DNA of 64,000 nucleotides from Streptomyces sp. WMMC500 (GTDB taxonomy: Bacteria; Actinomycetota; Actinomycetes; Streptomycetales; Streptomycetaceae). Position 1 is the stretch's first letter. Each line of letters begins with the position of its first letter. The notes below the pieces were generated by a model that worked only from the letters and a program-made list of their open reading frames with translations, searched no databases and was not told the DNA's origin. Positions 43,297-52,121 of the stretch are shown here, piece by piece. The position numbers were made by a program, and so were the translations under genes. The DNA is taken from positions 2,046,001 to 2,110,000 of the forward strand of contig NZ_CP114905.1 in NCBI RefSeq assembly GCF_027497195.1, read 5' to 3'.

Positions 43297-46200
43297 CGGG
43301 CGGTCGTCTCTCCGGCGTCGGGCAGGTCGGTCGCGGCGGGCCCTGGGGCGGGCGGTGCGGGAGTGGCGGCGAGCGGTTCGAGGACGGCGAGGAGCCGCAG
43401 CAGGGGGGCGCCGGAGGTGTGCAGGGAGCGGATCAGCTTCCGGCGCCGGTCCGCTTTGAGGTTCACGTCGGTCTGCTTCTTCTGCGAGCGGCGGGCCTCC
43501 GCGGTGAACAGCGCGGCCTGCTTCCACTCGGTGACGCGCTTCTCGAAGGGCGCGAGTACGGCCTCGATCTGCTCCGCGTACTCGGCCTCACGGCCCTCCA
43601 GATACTGTCGCGCCTCACCAACCGCGTCCGGCACCCAGTGCTGGAGGATGTCCTTGTTCACCGGTGTGGCACGCCCCGGCATGCTCGGGCCGACCCGGCA
43701 GGCGGCGAGGAAGGCGTTGTCCATCCGGTAGGTGCGCGGGGCGTCGGGCAGGCCGGTGACGGCCATCCACTCGACGACGGTGGGGCGCCCGGCCTTGTTC
43801 GAGTAGATGCCCTGGAGGAGGTAGACCGGGCCGTCGAGGGCAGCGGGCAGCTCCGGGTCGATGTCCTTCGCCTTGTCGCGATCCGGGTCGAAGGCGAGGA
43901 CGAACGCTTCGTCGTGGCGGAGCGCGGCGAGCGCTTTGTCGGTGACCCAGTCCAGGACGGGGTGCACGTCGGAGACATAGCTGACGTTCGGCCACTGGCT
44001 GTCCGACTCCTCGCGTGCCACCTTCAGGCGCTTGCCGGCGAGCCCCTTGTCGAAGGTGAGGCGGATGCGCCCCTCCTTGTTCGCCGTGGGGAGGATCTCC
44101 TGTTCGGTCAGGTAGGACTTGGGCAGGGCCTTCAGCCGGTGGAGGAGGTCCGGTGGCGGCTGAAAGGCGAGGGTGCCGTTGTCTTCCTTCCGGAGCTTGA
44201 GAGCGATGTCGGGGCTGACGGGGTGGCAGACCTGGCGGAGGGCTTCGGCGAAGTAGTCGAAGGTGGCGGTCGCGCTGCCCACCGTGCCGAACAGGCCGGG
44301 CACCGTGGCGCGGGGGATGTCGTCCGTGGGCTTCTTCGCTCCGACGTTGCCCATGGCCCTGGAGAGCATGGCCTTCCCTCGACCGGTCGCCGTCGAGGAC
44401 GACTCCTTGATCGACTCCTCAACGGTGCGGCCGGCGATGAGGTCGCGGGTGAGGCGGTCCTCTTCCTCCTTCGCCTTGTAGATCCCGGTGACCGCCTCCG
44501 CGCTGCCCTCGATGCGGTGGGCCTCCTCCTCGCGGGCGAGCAACTTGGCGCCCACGAGCCGGTCGTCGAGCGGCAGGGACTCGCCGGTCGCCTCGTCCGT
44601 GCGCCACTCCACGTCGCTGGTGAGCACCATGGCCCGGAACCGGGGGTTCTTCTTCTGCCCGTAGCGGTCGATGCGGCCGTTGCGCTGCTCGATACGGATC
44701 AGCGACCAGGGCAGGTCGTAGTGGATCAGCTCGTTGCACTGCTGATGCAGGTTGACGCCCTCGGAGGCCACATCGCCGGTGAACAGGAGCCGCACCGGCT
44801 TCGTCGCCAGGCCGAACTCCTCGACGATGCGCTGCTGCTCCTCCTCGCCTGAGGCGTCGGCGTGCATGACCTCGACGACTCCGTCGTACACCTTCCAGGG
44901 CTTGGCTTCCTTCTCGCTCTGCTCCAGTTGCTTCAGCCGCGGGAAGCCGAGCCGGGCGGGTACGGTCCCGGCCAGCCACTTGAGGGTGGGGATGCGCTCG
45001 GAGAAGACCACGACCCGGGTGTCGGAACCGGGGCCGACACCGATCTCCTGCAGGGCCTTGACCAGCGCGTCGAGCTTGGACGAGTCGTCGTCGCCCAGGT
45101 CGTTCGCGAGGCGGGCGAGGTCGGTGATCGCCTTCCGCTCGACCTGACGCGACGCCTCCAGCCGTGCCGGGTCCTGCCCCTTGCGGCCCTTCAGCGGGTT
45201 CTCCAGGGTCTTGGCCCGCGCGGTGACGGAGTGCTGGAAGGCACGGTGCGAGGAGAGGAACGCCTTCAGCAGGTTGTAGGCGACCATCGAGTCCACGCAC
45301 ACCGAGGCATCCGCGGGGTCGCTCGGGATCCAGCGCGCCGCGAACTCCTTGAGGACCGCCTCCTCCTTCGCGGTCGCCTCGGCGATCACCGGCTGGGACG
45401 GTCCGCGGTCCGCCCACTCACCCTTCAGGGAATCGCGTACCTCGCGGTCGGTCTTGGTACGGCGGATGTAGAGGTGCCGCAGGTCTTTCACCTCGTACGA
45501 CGACGGGTCGGCGATGGCCGCGTCGTCCAGCATCCCGATCAGCTCTGCGAAGGACTCGGCGTCACCGTTGTGCGGGGTGGCCGAGGCCAGGACGAAGGCA
45601 TCGCTGCGGCGGGCCAGGAGGCGGGCCAGGGCGTTGTTCTTCGTGCCCCGGTTGACCAGGTTGTGGGACTCGTCGATGACGACGGCGTCCCAGTCGGTGT
45701 TCTCCAGGTGGTGGGCGTAGACGTCGCTCTTGAGGGTGTCCACGGAGATGATTGCCCGCTTGAAGTAGGCGAACGGGTTCCGGCCGGCCGGAATGTCCTG
45801 CTGGACGCGCTGGATGCCGGTGGAGTCGAGACGGACGAGCGGAATGGAGAAGCGGGTCCACAGCTCGCGCTGGAACTGCTCCAGAACATGCGCCGGAGTG
45901 ACCACGAGGATGCGCTCACCGCGGCCCCGGCGGATCAGCTCGGCGAGGAGGACACCGATCTCCAGGGTCTTGCCCAAGCCCACCACGTCCGCGATGAGCA
46001 CGCGCGGCTGCGGGTTCTCCTTCGAAAGGGCGAGTTCGGCGGGGCGGAGCTGGTGCGTCTGTTGGTCCATGAGGAAGTTGCCGACCAGTGCGAGTCCGTG
46101 CTCGGTCTGCGGCAGCGCCGTCTTGCGGATGACGGCCTCCAGGTAAAGGCGCGCCTTGCGGTGGTTCGGCGAGGAGTCGGGGACGAGGCGGGTCTTGACC

Positions 46201-46547
46201 GGATCGATCGGCTCGATGTGGTCCAGCTTCTCGTAGAAGACCGCGTCCATTCCGCGCACCAGAGCGGAGATGCCGGAGGCCTCGACCATCCAGCCGTCGT
46301 ACTTCGTCGGCTCGACCTTCTTGACCAGCCACTGCTCGTCACGCACCAGGACCTGGGACCCCGGAGCGAATCCGGAGCGGCGGGAGCGCCGCCCGGCATC
46401 GGACGGGGCGTCCGCCGAAACGCCCGCAACGGTCCCGTCTCGGACCACCGAGTCGAAGGCCCCCTGCCGCTTGGGCGCCGTACCGCCGCCCGCCGCCGCA
46501 CCGCTCACGAACAGCTCCGTTCCCTCGTCGTCCCTGACGTCCCGCAT
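43293..46547 (-). CDS. SNF2-family helicase (DrmD-like)
   Basis: This 1,084-residue protein is a superfamily 2 helicase. It has Walker A IADVVGLGKTLEIGVLLAEL near 185-200, DESHN near 292, SATPHNGDAESFAEL, and a C-terminal lobe with TGDVASEGVNLHQQCNELIH and IEQRNGRIDRYGQ near 590-630. The N-terminal FAPGSQVLVRDEQWLVKKVE is found in SNF2 proteins of DISARM class 1 (DrmD) and related systems. It should be a double-stranded DNA translocase that remodels or tracks DNA. First gene of the coupled four-gene unit, with its own ATG after GGTAGG. The 115-bp gap upstream contains two direct copies of CCGCCGGTTCAC, perhaps a regulatory repeat. Confidence 0.88.
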   Translation of the reverse strand: MRDVRDDEGTELFVSGAAAGGGTAPKRQGAFDSVVRDGTVAGVSADAPSDAGRRSRRSGFAPGSQVLVRDEQWLVKKVEPTKYDGWMVEASGISALVRGMDAVFYEKLDHIEPIDPVKTRLVPDSSPNHRKARLYLEAVIRKTALPQTEHGLALVGNFLMDQQTHQLRPAELALSKENPQPRVLIADVVGLGKTLEIGVLLAELIRRGRGERILVVTPAHVLEQFQRELWTRFSIPLVRLDSTGIQRVQQDIPAGRNPFAYFKRAIISVDTLKSDVYAHHLENTDWDAVVIDESHNLVNRGTKNNALARLLARRSDAFVLASATPHNGDAESFAELIGMLDDAAIADPSSYEVKDLRHLYIRRTKTDREVRDSLKGEWADRGPSQPVIAEATAKEEAVLKEFAARWIPSDPADASVCVDSMVAYNLLKAFLSSHRAFQHSVTARAKTLENPLKGRKGQDPARLEASRQVERKAITDLARLANDLGDDDSSKLDALVKALQEIGVGPGSDTRVVVFSERIPTLKWLAGTVPARLGFPRLKQLEQSEKEAKPWKVYDGVVEVMHADASGEEEQQRIVEEFGLATKPVRLLFTGDVASEGVNLHQQCNELIHYDLPWSLIRIEQRNGRIDRYGQKKNPRFRAMVLTSDVEWRTDEATGESLPLDDRLVGAKLLAREEEAHRIEGSAEAVTGIYKAKEEEDRLTRDLIAGRTVEESIKESSSTATGRGKAMLSRAMGNVGAKKPTDDIPRATVPGLFGTVGSATATFDYFAEALRQVCHPVSPDIALKLRKEDNGTLAFQPPPDLLHRLKALPKSYLTEQEILPTANKEGRIRLTFDKGLAGKRLKVAREESDSQWPNVSYVSDVHPVLDWVTDKALAALRHDEAFVLAFDPDRDKAKDIDPELPAALDGPVYLLQGIYSNKAGRPTVVEWMAVTGLPDAPRTYRMDNAFLAACRVGPSMPGRATPVNKDILQHWVPDAVGEARQYLEGREAEYAEQIEAVLAPFEKRVTEWKQAALFTAEARRSQKKQTDVNLKADRRRKLIRSLHTSGAPLLRLLAVLEPLAATPAPPAPGPAATDLPDAGETTAR

Positions 46548-46662
46548 ATGTACCTACCGCCGGTTCACAGTCCGCCGGTTCACGGTCTTCTCGCCGTCCG
46601 CGTGCCCCCGTGCACCGTGTCGACCGCCGCGCGGCCACCGCACCCCGCCTACCCACCGCATG

Positions 46663-47898
46663 TCACAGGGCGGCTTGCATCGCGTAGCGGCTTCTCAGCT
46701 CCTCGGCCACCTTGTGGGAGGCCGGCTTACGCCCGGGCCTGCGGGGCGGCTCGGCGGGCGTCCCACCGGTAGCGGGAGGCCGGTGCGGACCGACCTCGGC
46801 ATCGCCCGGTGCTAGGCCGTCCCCGGCCCGTTTCCCGCCCACCGGCTCCGCACCCGCGGAGCCGGACCCCTCCCCTTCCTGGGTCGGATCGAGGCCGCCC
46901 CGGCGGTCCAGCGGGCTGTCGATTCCGTCCTCGTCCATGATCCGGGTGTGCACGTCGAGGGCGTCGCCGTATTGGGTGGCGACGCGTTCCCACACTCTCG
47001 GCGAGGGTCCGGGACGGCCGTTCGCTCCGCCGAAGGGGGCGGCCACGTCGATCAGGGCATACCGCGCCGCGACGGGGGTGAACCCCGTGCGCCTCATCAG
47101 CTCCACGCACCGGTCTGTGACCTCCGCGAGCGCGGGCCGGTCCGCCGCGGTGTGGGCGAGCATCGCGGTGAGCAGCGGGACCAGAGCCTCGGGCGCCCCT
47201 GACAGGTCCGGTGGCCGGGTCTCGTCGGCGACCTGGGCGACGATGCCTGGCCAGCCCTGACCGTCGTACGGGTAGTGGCCGGCCGCCGCGTACAGCAGGA
47301 CCGTGCCCAGACCGTACACGTCGGCCGGTGTCTGCACTGGGGAGCGGCCCAGCGCCTGCTCGGGCGGCATGCAGCGGACCGTACCGATGATCATGCCGTC
47401 ATGCGTGAGGGTGTCCTTGCTCGCATCGAGGAAGGCGCCCAGTCCGAAGTCGATCAGGATCGGGCCGTACTCGCCGAGCATGACGTTCTGCGGCTTGAGG
47501 TCACGGTGCAGCAGATCGACGGCGTGCACCGCCTCCAGGCCCTCGGCGAGCAGCGCGCCAAGGCTGGCGACCAGCGGCACCGGGAGGGTGCCGGCGCCGC
47601 CCACCTGCTCGTGGACGGTCCGACCGGGCACGTACTCGACCGCCATCCACGGCTCGTCGGCGTACGGGTCGGCGTCGAGGAAGCGGGCGACCCGGTTGGT
47701 TCCCACGACCGTCCGTGCGATGAGCGCCTCTCTCTCGAAGCGTGCCCGGGTGGCCTGATCAAGTCTGTCGTTCCTGATCACCTTCACCGCGACCGGGTCG
47801 CCGCCGGGTGAGTAGGCCAGATAGACCTGTCCCATGCCCCCCGCGCCCAGCTCACGCTCCACCGTGTAGCGACCGATCCGCGTGGGCACCTCAGTCAT
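46663..47898 (-). CDS. Ser/Thr protein kinase (Hanks type), soluble
   Basis: This 411-residue kinase has the glycine-rich loop ELGAGGMGQVY, the ATP-binding Lys39 in VAVKVIR, HRDLKPQNVML (catalytic Asp near 133), DFGLG near 150 and GTVRCMPPEQ. The kinase core ends near 265. The remaining 145 residues are rich in Pro, Gly and acidic residues with no membrane segment, so the kinase is cytoplasmic and lacks the PASTA domains of cell-wall kinases. Its place between the DUF262/CBS pair and the DISARM-like genes, all in one direction, suggests that it signals within the defence cluster, as PglW-type kinases do in Pgl. The ATG start is preceded by GCAGAG. Confidence 0.88.
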   Translation of the reverse strand: MTEVPTRIGRYTVERELGAGGMGQVYLAYSPGGDPVAVKVIRNDRLDQATRARFEREALIARTVVGTNRVARFLDADPYADEPWMAVEYVPGRTVHEQVGGAGTLPVPLVASLGALLAEGLEAVHAVDLLHRDLKPQNVMLGEYGPILIDFGLGAFLDASKDTLTHDGMIIGTVRCMPPEQALGRSPVQTPADVYGLGTVLLYAAAGHYPYDGQGWPGIVAQVADETRPPDLSGAPEALVPLLTAMLAHTAADRPALAEVTDRCVELMRRTGFTPVAARYALIDVAAPFGGANGRPGPSPRVWERVATQYGDALDVHTRIMDEDGIDSPLDRRGGLDPTQEGEGSGSAGAEPVGGKRAGDGLAPGDAEVGPHRPPATGGTPAEPPRRPGRKPASHKVAEELRSRYAMQAAL

Positions 47899-48000
47899 CT
47901 CTGCAGCGTCACCCTCTCGTACCCACCTGTCCGGGAACGTCGCACTTTCGCCGAAGGTTCAACCTATCGCCGGGACCGGGGTGCCGTCATCGGCTTCAGC

Positions 48001-48014
48001 CTCTGACGTCAGAG
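48001..48014. promoter_or_regulatory. Perfect 14-bp palindrome upstream of the kinase
   Basis: CTCTGACGTCAGAG reads the same on both strands and lies 103 bp before the kinase start in the 168-bp gap after the CBS gene. It could be the operator of a dimeric regulator. Confidence 0.4.
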
Positions 48015-48066
48015 AGCGCTAGTCCGGCCGCGTGCGCGACAGCCCTGTGGCGACCGCCGGCACCGC

Positions 48067-49107
48067 TCACCGTACGCAGTCACGTAGCTGCCGGGCGAAC
48101 GACGTCAGATCCCTCATGTCCTCAGGCGGCAGCGGATCGTCGTCGAAGTGGGCGATCCGGTTCCTGATGGCCTGCACGCGCTGGAGATGGTGGACGAACT
48201 GACCGCGATCCAGCCCCGGGCGACCCAGCGCGGCCCAGTTCGCGTCGGCGCGCTGGGCCAGCGCGGACCTTCTCTGCCGCCCGTCGAGAAGCATCACGTA
48301 GTCGCCGAACATCAGATCCTCCACCCTGCCGGTGCGCTGTTCGGCCCTCCGGTTCGTCGCCTGCACGGCGATGACCGCCCCAGCGTCCAGCCGGGACCCC
48401 AGCCACCGGCGCAGCAGCGACTCGATCTCCCCGAGCAGGAAGAACGGCCGGGCGGTGTTCTGGAACCGGCGGACGATCTCCCGGTAGGTGACGATGCCGG
48501 ATATCCGACCGTCCTGCCCCCGCACCAGCACATAACCGTGATCGACAAGCATCGGCAGACAGCTGAAGAGGTCCTCCCGGCTGTCGAACACCGGCAGCGA
48601 CTCCTGCTGCATGGCGTTCTCCAGGGTCGCGTCCCAGCCGTTCTCGTACATGAGGGCAATCGACTTCCAGGTGACCACTCCGTGGAGCTCGGTCATGTTG
48701 CTGACGACGGGGATCTGATTGTAGCCCTCGTAGCGCATGAGGTAAGAAGCCTGACTCAGCTCGGCACCCGGGGAGACGCACTGCAGACCGACCACTGCCG
48801 AGGGCAGGTCTCCCAGAAGCAGGCGCTGCGGCAACGCCCCCGGTGGCAGCGGATCGGCCGGGACGGCAGGGTCCTCCTCCGGCGCCACCGCCGCAGGGGC
48901 CGCGACCGGCACGAGCCGCACCCGGGCAAGGGTCGGGCAGGTGGAGAAGTCGGGGAGCGTCGTCAGTCCGGCAACGGCCAGGGACTCGTTTATCTCCCGG
49001 ATGATGCCGGTCTGCCGCACCCGCACCGCATACATGGCCAGGAGCTCGGACAGCGCAAGCTCCGCCCCCTTGAGGGCGATCAGCTCCGCCGTCGTCGGCT
49101 TCCGCAT
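48067..49107 (-). CDS. CBS-pair protein with HEPN-like C-terminus
   Basis: This 346-residue protein has a helical N-terminus (KPTTAELIALKGAELALSEL), a proline/alanine linker, then a CBS pair at about 105-235 (GAELSQASYLMRYEGYNQIP, VVTWKSIALMYENGW, and VLVRGQDGRISGIVTYREIV). CBS pairs bind adenosine nucleotides. The C-terminal part has RNRIAHF with Arg315 and His320, an RNxxxH motif as in HEPN ribonucleases and Abi-type proteins. The protein would thus join a nucleotide sensor to a possible RNA-cutting effector. The ATG at 49107 shares one base with the stop of the DUF262 gene (TGATG), so the two are coupled. The HEPN reading rests on the motif and predicted helices only. Confidence 0.75.
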   Translation of the reverse strand: MRKPTTAELIALKGAELALSELLAMYAVRVRQTGIIREINESLAVAGLTTLPDFSTCPTLARVRLVPVAAPAAVAPEEDPAVPADPLPPGALPQRLLLGDLPSAVVGLQCVSPGAELSQASYLMRYEGYNQIPVVSNMTELHGVVTWKSIALMYENGWDATLENAMQQESLPVFDSREDLFSCLPMLVDHGYVLVRGQDGRISGIVTYREIVRRFQNTARPFFLLGEIESLLRRWLGSRLDAGAVIAVQATNRRAEQRTGRVEDLMFGDYVMLLDGRQRRSALAQRADANWAALGRPGLDRGQFVHHLQRVQAIRNRIAHFDDDPLPPEDMRDLTSFARQLRDCVR

Positions 49108-50933
49108 CAGCGCTCCCCCTCGTCGTCGGGGGCGCCGCGGACGACAGTGGTGCGCTTGCCCATGGCCCGGAAGGCGAGGTCTTCCAGCGCGGCGGCGCGG
49201 GCCTCGAAGAACGCGACGTAGTCGCCTGCCCGCAGCGCCTTCGCGTCGATGAGATGGGTCGAGATCACGTCGTCGAACCACTCGGGTCGCATGTCGGCCG
49301 CCGCGGCCAAGGGCTCCAGATAGGCGGCCGGAGCGCCGCTGAGAGATTGGGCCGCACGGAGCGACAAGGGCGTCTTGTTGATGACGGAGCCGGCCGGGTA
49401 GCGCTCGTCCAGATTCCTGCGCATCCAGTTCTTCGGGAAGATCTGGCACACGTCGACCCCGTATTCCACCAGCCGGCCCGGAGCCATCGGGCCGTCGGTG
49501 TAGTGCCAGTCCACGGCGCCCTGCCGGATCAGGAGCGCGAAGATGCCCTTGTATGCGGCGCTGTTGCGCGTCTTGAGGCTGAGCAGGCGCTCGGGAAGGA
49601 AGTAGGAGTCGGCGATCGTGTCCGGGACTTCGCCGTCGTCACGGATCCATGCGATCAGTTGCTCCACGTCACGGGTGAAGCGGGTCTCCGTCGATCCGCC
49701 GTACATCTCACCGAGTACCCCGCACCAGTACCACCGAGTGACCTTCTCAGTCGCTTCGGGGGTGTCGAGTTCTTCACCGAGGATCGCCCGGACAGCGGCC
49801 AGCGGCACCACCTGTGTGCGGTACGGCAGGTCCGCGGTACGGACGATGCACTGCGTGAACAGGAACTCGCCGACCCACGCGAAGGATGCCTGCAGTCGGG
49901 GAGCCAGCTCCTGGAAGTCCTCCAGCGGAAGCTCCAGAAGATCGCGCCGCTTGCAGGAGACACCCACCGCGGGATCAAGCAGCTTGCGGTTCCATGTTCG
50001 CACCAGGGCAACTGACTGGAGGAAGTCGCTGTTTGTGAGACCGTCATCGAGGTCCACCTCCAAACGGCCGAACACCGGGTACCGCTCTGCCAAGCTCTCC
50101 TTCACCGAGCGCCAGACGGAGGGAAGGTCGTAGTACTCGCCTGTGCGACTCGTGTACGTGCGGTCCCCTGCATAAGTGGCCGTCAGCAGTTCGAAGACGT
50201 TGAGCGGGACGCCTCCGGTGTTCACCCGCTCGAAGACCGCGCAGACGGCGTCCATGGAGGTCGACGAGGACAGGTTGATCATCGGTACCTGAAACGACCT
50301 GACCGGGTGCAGCACCTGGTCTTCAAACTTGATCCAGAGGTCGAAGTTCTGTGCCTCGTCGGCTCTTTCGTACTCCCGGCGCCAGGCGTTGACGCGCTGG
50401 GTGTCGAAGACGATCCGGAGCGGGAACAGGCCCGCGGCGCACTCACCCGAGGTCTCGCTGAGGTCGTGCACGACCTTGCGCCCGAAGTCCCTGCGCAGGA
50501 TCCGGTCCTCCGGCACAGACACGATCGCCTCGTCACGGTCGGACGCTGACCCGGTCGCCTTGACGACGTCGACGTAGTACCAGTGACGGACCGGCTTGCC
50601 GCGGGTATTCACGGTCCGCACCGGCGCATCGGCCACGTATAAAGCCTGAAAGAGAGAGGTCAGGCGCTGCTGGCCGTCCAGCAGTAGGAGACTGGGCTCT
50701 CGCTCGGCCCCTGACTCGGCACCCGTGAGCGGCTTGGTACGGAAGCGGGAGGCGCCGCCGGTCTCCAGGGTCATCGTGACGCCCAGGGGGTAGTCGAGCG
50801 TCACCGTCGCGATGATTGCCCGAATGCGGTCGTCGTCCCACTTCCAGTCCCTCTGGAAGTCGGGAAGCTGAAGCCTGCCCGTGGCGACGTCACCGAGAAG
50901 TGTCTTGAGATTTGCGCTGTCCAGCCCTGCCAC
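49107..50933 (-). CDS. DUF262 (GmrSD/ParB-like) protein with altered HNH-like end
   Basis: This 608-residue protein has the DUF262 fold: LQLPDFQRDWKWDDDRI at about 21-37 and LLLDGQQRLTSLFQALY near 88-104, the ParB/Srx-like nucleotide-binding motif. FERVNTGGVPLNVFELLTA follows near 235. DUF262 proteins such as GmrS form type IV restriction enzymes that cut modified DNA, with an HNH (DUF1524) domain. The matching C-terminal segment here is VDVCQIFPKNWMRRNL; where relatives have HHIFPK, Cys496 and Gln497 stand in the place of the histidines. The nuclease may be inactive or may use other residues. The GTG at 50933 follows GAGG and fits the conserved start. It is the first gene after the promoter next to IS copy 1. 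Confidence 0.8.
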   Translation of the reverse strand: MAGLDSANLKTLLGDVATGRLQLPDFQRDWKWDDDRIRAIIATVTLDYPLGVTMTLETGGASRFRTKPLTGAESGAEREPSLLLLDGQQRLTSLFQALYVADAPVRTVNTRGKPVRHWYYVDVVKATGSASDRDEAIVSVPEDRILRRDFGRKVVHDLSETSGECAAGLFPLRIVFDTQRVNAWRREYERADEAQNFDLWIKFEDQVLHPVRSFQVPMINLSSSTSMDAVCAVFERVNTGGVPLNVFELLTATYAGDRTYTSRTGEYYDLPSVWRSVKESLAERYPVFGRLEVDLDDGLTNSDFLQSVALVRTWNRKLLDPAVGVSCKRRDLLELPLEDFQELAPRLQASFAWVGEFLFTQCIVRTADLPYRTQVVPLAAVRAILGEELDTPEATEKVTRWYWCGVLGEMYGGSTETRFTRDVEQLIAWIRDDGEVPDTIADSYFLPERLLSLKTRNSAAYKGIFALLIRQGAVDWHYTDGPMAPGRLVEYGVDVCQIFPKNWMRRNLDERYPAGSVINKTPLSLRAAQSLSGAPAAYLEPLAAAADMRPEWFDDVISTHLIDAKALRAGDYVAFFEARAAALEDLAFRAMGKRTTVVRGAPDDEGER

Positions 50934-50972
50934 GTGCCTCGTTCCCCACCCTCGCAACTTCTCGGACAAGGT

Positions 50973-51001
50973 ATTGCACCAAGGGATGCCTGCGCCGTCA
51001 A
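50973..51001 (-). promoter_or_regulatory. Probable promoter of the defence gene run
   Basis: On the minus strand, TTGACG (51001-50996) and TGCAAT (50978-50973) are spaced 17 bp. Transcription would start about 30 bp before the DUF262 start. IS copy 1 ends only 45 bp further upstream. Confidence 0.45.
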
Positions 51002-51188
51002 CGGCGATTTGACGCCACATCACACATGCGTAGGCCCAGCCCGTAACTGGCTGTTCTCTATCCGCTCGGGTGGTCGGTGATGTTCGAACAGGGGCCTGGT
51101 GCGGGTGAGTTTGCCGGTGGGGGTGCATGGAAGAAGGGCCTCTTGGTAGCTCGCGGATGTCGAGTCCAGCGAGGAGCAAGAGGCCCTG

Positions 51189-52121
51189 TTGTCGAAGTGT
51201 CGCGTGGTCACGGTTGTCGGGTCCAGTTGGTCCACTCCTGGGTGTGACTGTCTCGCCCACAGGTTCGGGAATGCGGCCGACCGGCCGGGTCGCCGGCCGC
51301 GGTACGGCTCGGACATGAGCGATGCCGAGTGGGCTCTGGTGCGGGATCTGCTGCCGGTTCCCGGGTGGCTGGCGGGCCGGGGCGGGCGGCCGGAGGGCTA
51401 CTGTCACCGACAGATGCTCGACGCGATCCGCTACCTCGTCGACAACGGCATCAAGTGGCGGGCGATGCCGTCGGACTTCCCGCCCTGGCCTCGGGTCTAC
51501 GCCTTCTTCGCCCGCTGGCGGGATGGGGGACTCGTGGCCGAGTTGCACGACCGGCTGCGTGAGGCTGCCCGCGAGGCCGAGGGACGTGAACGTGAGCCCA
51601 GTGCGGGGGTCATCGACTCGCAGTCGGTGAAGGCGGACGCCACCGTCGCTCTCACCTCTCGCGGCTTCGACGCCGGGAAGAAGGTCAACGGGCGCAAGCG
51701 GCACCTGCTCACCGACACGCTCGGGCTACTGCTGGCGGTGCTGGTCACGCCTGCGTCGACCACCGACCGGGACGCCGCCCGCGTTCTGCTGCCGGCGGCC
51801 CAGGACCGCTTCGGGCGGCTGGCACGGGTCTGGGCCGACGGCGGCTACACCGGCCACCTCGTCGACTGGAGTGCAACACAGCTCGGCATCGCACTCGACA
51901 TCGTCCGCCGCAGCGACACCGCCCGCGGCTTTGAGGCCCTGCCCCGCCGCTGGGTCGTGGAACGGTCGTTCGCCTGGTGCCTGCGCAGCCGGCGTCTGGT
52001 CCGTGACTACGAGCGGCGCACCGACACCAGCGAAGCCGTCATTCTGTGGTCGATGTCCATGCTCACGAGCCGCCGCCTGGCCGCCCGGCACCAGGGTCCT
52101 GCTCCGATGCGGGCAGCGTGA
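51189..52121 (+). CDS. IS5-family DDE transposase, copy 1
   Basis: The protein is 310 residues from ATG 51189; an internal ATG at 51315 (MSDAEWALVRDLLP) gives 268 and could be the true start. The DDE residues are in VIDSQSVKA (first Asp), VWADGGYTGHL (second Asp) and WVVERSFAWCLRSRRLVRDY (Glu). The DUF4096 segment MSDAEWALVRDLLP and KWRAMPSDFPPWPRVYAFF fit the family. It overlaps the passenger gene tail to tail by 59 bp. Confidence 0.88.
   Translation: MSKCRVVTVVGSSWSTPGCDCLAHRFGNAADRPGRRPRYGSDMSDAEWALVRDLLPVPGWLAGRGGRPEGYCHRQMLDAIRYLVDNGIKWRAMPSDFPPWPRVYAFFARWRDGGLVAELHDRLREAAREAEGREREPSAGVIDSQSVKADATVALTSRGFDAGKKVNGRKRHLLTDTLGLLLAVLVTPASTTDRDAARVLLPAAQDRFGRLARVWADGGYTGHLVDWSATQLGIALDIVRRSDTARGFEALPRRWVVERSFAWCLRSRRLVRDYERRTDTSEAVILWSMSMLTSRRLAARHQGPAPMRAA

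Noticed and set aside
46663..47898. Kinase as PglW of a Pgl/BREX system
   Set aside because: PglW is much longer and Pgl needs PglZ and PglY; neither is present in the window.
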